Shown here: positions 14,856 through 17,525 of the stretch, piece after piece
Numbering within the stretch: the first letter of the stretch is position 1
Layout: each line of letters opens with the position of its first letter
Source of the DNA: Thiotrichaceae bacterium
GTDB lineage: Bacteria; Pseudomonadota; Gammaproteobacteria; Thiotrichales; Thiotrichaceae
NCBI GenBank assembly: GCA_027008665.1
Contig: JALVEA010000028.1
Coordinates: 1-17,525 of the forward strand
Direction: 5' to 3'
DNA length: 17,525 bases
Program-made: the position numbers and the translations under genes
Notes under the pieces: generated by a model
Database searches by the model: none
What the model was told of the DNA's origin: nothing
What the model saw: only the letters and a program-made list of their open reading frames with translations

Positions 14856-16041
14856 TGGTATAAATACAACAAAGCATATGAGTGAATCCCATGGTAAGCG
14901 TATCTTACGTCTGACGTTTTCAGGTTGGGGAGCAAAATTAGGATTGTTTTGGATATTTTTGCTTGTTTTTGTTGCAGTTTTTGCGCCTTATCTGGCTAAT
15001 AGTATGCCACTGATTGCGAGTGAAAAAGGTGTTTTAACGCTACCTATTTTGCGTTATACCACTGCCGAAGATGTGCTAATGCTCTCTACTTTTTTTGGTG
15101 TTTTATTATTATGGCGTTTAAAAATAAATCTTCTTAAAAAACTTTGGATATTGGTCATTATCGTTTTGGGTCTTACTTTTAGCGCACAAATACTCCTAAC
15201 GCCACCTAAACTGATTGTTTATGATACATTTCGTGACAAAATTACTCATGAGGACTATGACTGGGTGGTGTTGCCTCCGATCCCATATTCTCCTAGAGAT
15301 TATTTGCGGGATTCAGGTGATACAAGCTTAGAAGCTCCCTTATCTGCAGATAAACGCATTCACATTATGGGAACAGACGATAATGGAGCTGATGTTGCTA
15401 GCCGTATGATTCATGCTTCGCGTATTGCCTTAATTATTGGTTTTGTAGCCACAGGCATTGCAATGGTTATTGGAATTTTTATTGGCGGTCAAATGGGTTA
15501 TTTCTCAGGCTGGATTGATATGTTTGGCATGCGTTTGGTGGAAATATTTGAAGCAATTCCTGTGCTGTTTTTACTACTCACCTTCGTTGCCTTTTTTGGG
15601 CGTAGTATTTATATGATGATGATTATCATCGGTATTACAGGTTGGACAGGCTATGCCCGTTACGTGCGTGCAGAATTTCTCAAATTGCGTAAACAAGATT
15701 ATGTGCAAGCGGCCATTGCCAGTGGTTTGCCGCTACACTCGATTCTATTTCGACATATTTTACCTAATGGGGTTGCACCCTTACTGGTTGCTATTAGCTT
15801 TGGTATTGCCTCTGCTATTTTAACAGAAGCCACGTTAAGCTTTCTTGGTTTAGGAGCTGTTGATGCACCCTCATGGGGACAAATGCTGAATCAAGCGGTT
15901 AAAAGCTCAACCTTTAACTGGTGGATGGCCGCCTTTCCAGGGGGGGCAATTTTTCTAACCGTATTTGCCTATAATCTTATTGGTGAAGCCTTGCGCGATG
16001 CGATTGATCCGCAATTGGCAGGTCGGGTAGGAGTGAATTAA
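14848..16041 (+). CDS. ABC importer permease 2 (DppC/OppC/YejE type) with extra membrane segments
   Basis: Second channel half. 397 residues from the ATG at 14848, chosen over an upstream in-frame TTG because GAGG (14837-14840) lies seven nt before it; DppC and OppC are about 300 and YejE about 340. After the first TM (about 31-50) two additional hydrophobic helices (about 73-91 and 98-117) are inserted before the conserved HIMGTDDNGADVASRMIHASRIAL (172-195). Then come the core helices, the EAA loop DYVQAAIASGLPLHSILFRHILPN (284-307), LTEATLSFLGLGAVDAPSWG and the C-terminal LIGEALRDAIDPQL. The start overlaps the previous gene by 8 bp and the stop overlaps the next start by one base (TAATG), indicating translational coupling throughout. 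Confidence 0.94.
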   Translation: MTNGINTTKHMSESHGKRILRLTFSGWGAKLGLFWIFLLVFVAVFAPYLANSMPLIASEKGVLTLPILRYTTAEDVLMLSTFFGVLLLWRLKINLLKKLWILVIIVLGLTFSAQILLTPPKLIVYDTFRDKITHEDYDWVVLPPIPYSPRDYLRDSGDTSLEAPLSADKRIHIMGTDDNGADVASRMIHASRIALIIGFVATGIAMVIGIFIGGQMGYFSGWIDMFGMRLVEIFEAIPVLFLLLTFVAFFGRSIYMMMIIIGITGWTGYARYVRAEFLKLRKQDYVQAAIASGLPLHSILFRHILPNGVAPLLVAISFGIASAILTEATLSFLGLGAVDAPSWGQMLNQAVKSSTFNWWMAAFPGGAIFLTVFAYNLIGEALRDAIDPQLAGRVGVN

Positions 16042-17525
16042 TGACGGAAAACACCCCGCTTCTCAATATAAAAAATCTTCACACCTATCTACAAACAGGA
16101 CAAAGAACCATTAAAGCGGTTGATGGTATTAGTTTTAGCCTTAAACGCGGTGAAACCTTTTGTTTAGTCGGTGAATCAGGCAGTGGTAAATCCATTTGTG
16201 CCTTATCGATTATGCAGTTACTACCTGCTGCTATTTCCTCGCATCCGAAGGGAGAAATTCTTTTTAATTGGTATAAAAATAATGATACTCATCAAGTTAT
16301 CGATACTTTAACACTACCAGAAAAGGAGTTAAGGCAAATTCGCGGTGCGCGTATTGCAATGATTTTCCAAGAGCCAATGACTTCACTGAATCCTGTGTTT
16401 ACCATTGGTGAACAAATTACGGAGGCGTTACAACTACATCATCCTGAGCTATCCGATACAGAGGCAAAAAAACGCTCAATTCTAGCAATGAAACAGGTGA
16501 GATTGCCTCAAGCGAGTACTCGCTTTGATAATTATCCACACCAGCTTTCAGGAGGGCAACGTCAGCGCGTTATGATTGCAATGGCATTGGCTTGTAAGCC
16601 TGATTTATTGATTGCAGATGAACCCACCACCGCCTTAGATGTCACAGTACAAGCTGAAATACTGCGTTTAATGCAAGATTTGCAACAACAAAATGGTATG
16701 AGTATCTTATTTATTACTCACGACTTTGGCGTTGTGGCACAAATGGCGCATCAGGTCGGCGTGATGAAGCAGGGTAAATTGGTAGAAGTAGGGAGTTGCA
16801 AACAGTTATTACATCATCCAAAGCATGTTTATACTAAAAAATTATTAGCTGCTGTCCCAGATAATTTAAGTAAACCGATTAAGGTCGATACAGATCAGCT
16901 AAAAAATAATAATAACCTAGTTGAAATTAGCAAACTAAAAGTTTGGTTTCCAATTCACAAGGGGTTATTTCGGCGGGTTGTTGATCATGTGCGTGCTGTT
17001 GATGAGATTGATTTAAATATCAAAAAAGGCACTATTATGGCATTAGTTGGGGAATCAGGTTGTGGAAAAACAACCCTAGGTCGTGCAATTTTACAATTAG
17101 AACTCCCTACCGCTGGGAGTGTAAAAATCAAAGGAAAAGAATTAGTGGGGCTAACGCCTAAAGAACTGCGACCACTACGACCGCAAATGCAAATTGCTTT
17201 TCAAGACCCACAATCCTCCTTAAATCCACGTTTACAAATCGTCACTACCTTGACTGAACCTATGTCTGTGCATGGTATAGGTGAAAATCAAGAAGATAGA
17301 ATAGAACGTGCCGCACAGATTTTAAAGCAGGTACAACTAGAGCCTGATTTCCTTTGGCGTTATCCGCATGAATTTTCAGGAGGGCAACGCCAACGGATTG
17401 GATTAGCACGAGCCTTAGTATTAAATCCCGAGTTTATTGTCTGCGATGAAATTACTAGTGCGCTTGATGTCTCAGTGCAAGCTGAAATTCTGCAATTACT
17501 ATTAGAAATTCGTCAACAAAAAGAT
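16041..17525 (+). CDS. Double ABC ATPase (DppD-DppF fusion, YejF/GsiA-like), cut at window edge
   Basis: Energises the importer by ATP hydrolysis on the cytoplasmic side. 495 codons are present and the frame is open at the right edge; E. coli YejF has 529, so only a short tail is missing. The first nucleotide-binding domain has Walker A GESGSGKS (44-51), Q-loop FQEPMTSLNP, signature LSGGQRQR (169-176), Walker B LLIADEP (189-195) and the switch His in THD. An oligopeptide-transporter C-terminal segment (HHPKHVYTKKLLAAVP) follows, then the second domain with Walker A GESGCGKT (337-344), FQDPQSSLNP, signature FSGGQRQR (445-452) and Walker B FIVCDE (465-470). In the second domain the residue after DE is Ile (DEITSALD) where Pro is usual; the catalytic Glu is kept. 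The ATG at 16041 shares its A with the previous stop and has AGGAG seven nt upstream. Confidence 0.95.
   Translation, partial: MTENTPLLNIKNLHTYLQTGQRTIKAVDGISFSLKRGETFCLVGESGSGKSICALSIMQLLPAAISSHPKGEILFNWYKNNDTHQVIDTLTLPEKELRQIRGARIAMIFQEPMTSLNPVFTIGEQITEALQLHHPELSDTEAKKRSILAMKQVRLPQASTRFDNYPHQLSGGQRQRVMIAMALACKPDLLIADEPTTALDVTVQAEILRLMQDLQQQNGMSILFITHDFGVVAQMAHQVGVMKQGKLVEVGSCKQLLHHPKHVYTKKLLAAVPDNLSKPIKVDTDQLKNNNNLVEISKLKVWFPIHKGLFRRVVDHVRAVDEIDLNIKKGTIMALVGESGCGKTTLGRAILQLELPTAGSVKIKGKELVGLTPKELRPLRPQMQIAFQDPQSSLNPRLQIVTTLTEPMSVHGIGENQEDRIERAAQILKQVQLEPDFLWRYPHEFSGGQRQRIGLARALVLNPEFIVCDEITSALDVSVQAEILQLLLEIRQQKD

Noticed and set aside
16041..17525. Assignment of the importer as microcin C transporter YejABEF proper
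   Set aside because: Gene order fits, but the tethered binding protein and enlarged permeases differ from E. coli Yej, so substrate and symbols were not transferred.

Overview
The window looks like chromosome of an AT-rich gammaproteobacterium. HrpA with its long C-terminal extension, a YcgL-family protein and an rplM-rpsI pair that matches the E. coli proteins in length all point there. The genus cannot be read from the sequence. Low GC would fit several marine, sulfur-oxidising or symbiotic lineages, but that is only a guess.

Layout. Positions 1-6662 are read leftward: hrpA (its 3' end lies outside the window), a membrane diguanylate cyclase whose 3' end overlaps the hrpA start, a two-TM protein with a long helical tail, and a secreted protein of unknown function with its own terminator. 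From 6945 onward the genes run rightward. First comes a small membrane protein with an Sm-like C-terminal domain, followed by ycgL. Next is a transposon graveyard (8010-8703) in which the C-terminal remnants of two unrelated transposases lie back to back. After it is an orphan transcription unit at about 8900-9015: a near-consensus promoter, about 80 nt with two CCUCC motifs, and a strong terminator, which I read as a candidate small RNA. Then come the rplM-rpsI ribosomal operon with a structured leader and terminator, and a short general porin with a long leader and terminator. Last is an operon for a peptide-type ABC importer: solute-binding protein, two permeases and a double-ATPase that runs off the right edge.

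How the genes relate. The importer is a complete Dpp/Opp/Yej-class system in one overlapping transcription unit. It is unusual in that the binding protein is tethered to the inner membrane by an N-terminal TM helix plus predicted coiled coil, and both permeases carry additional hydrophobic segments. The porin just upstream is a separate unit but could supply the outer-membrane step. The diguanylate cyclase and hrpA are probably cotranscribed and translationally coupled, which would link c-di-GMP synthesis to an RNA helicase.

The most promising undescribed items are the CCUCC small-RNA candidate, the tethered importer with enlarged permeases, the perfect 19-nt palindrome between the two divergent envelope genes, and the secreted family at 5805-6662. 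No CRISPR array, tRNA, rRNA or known defence system was found.
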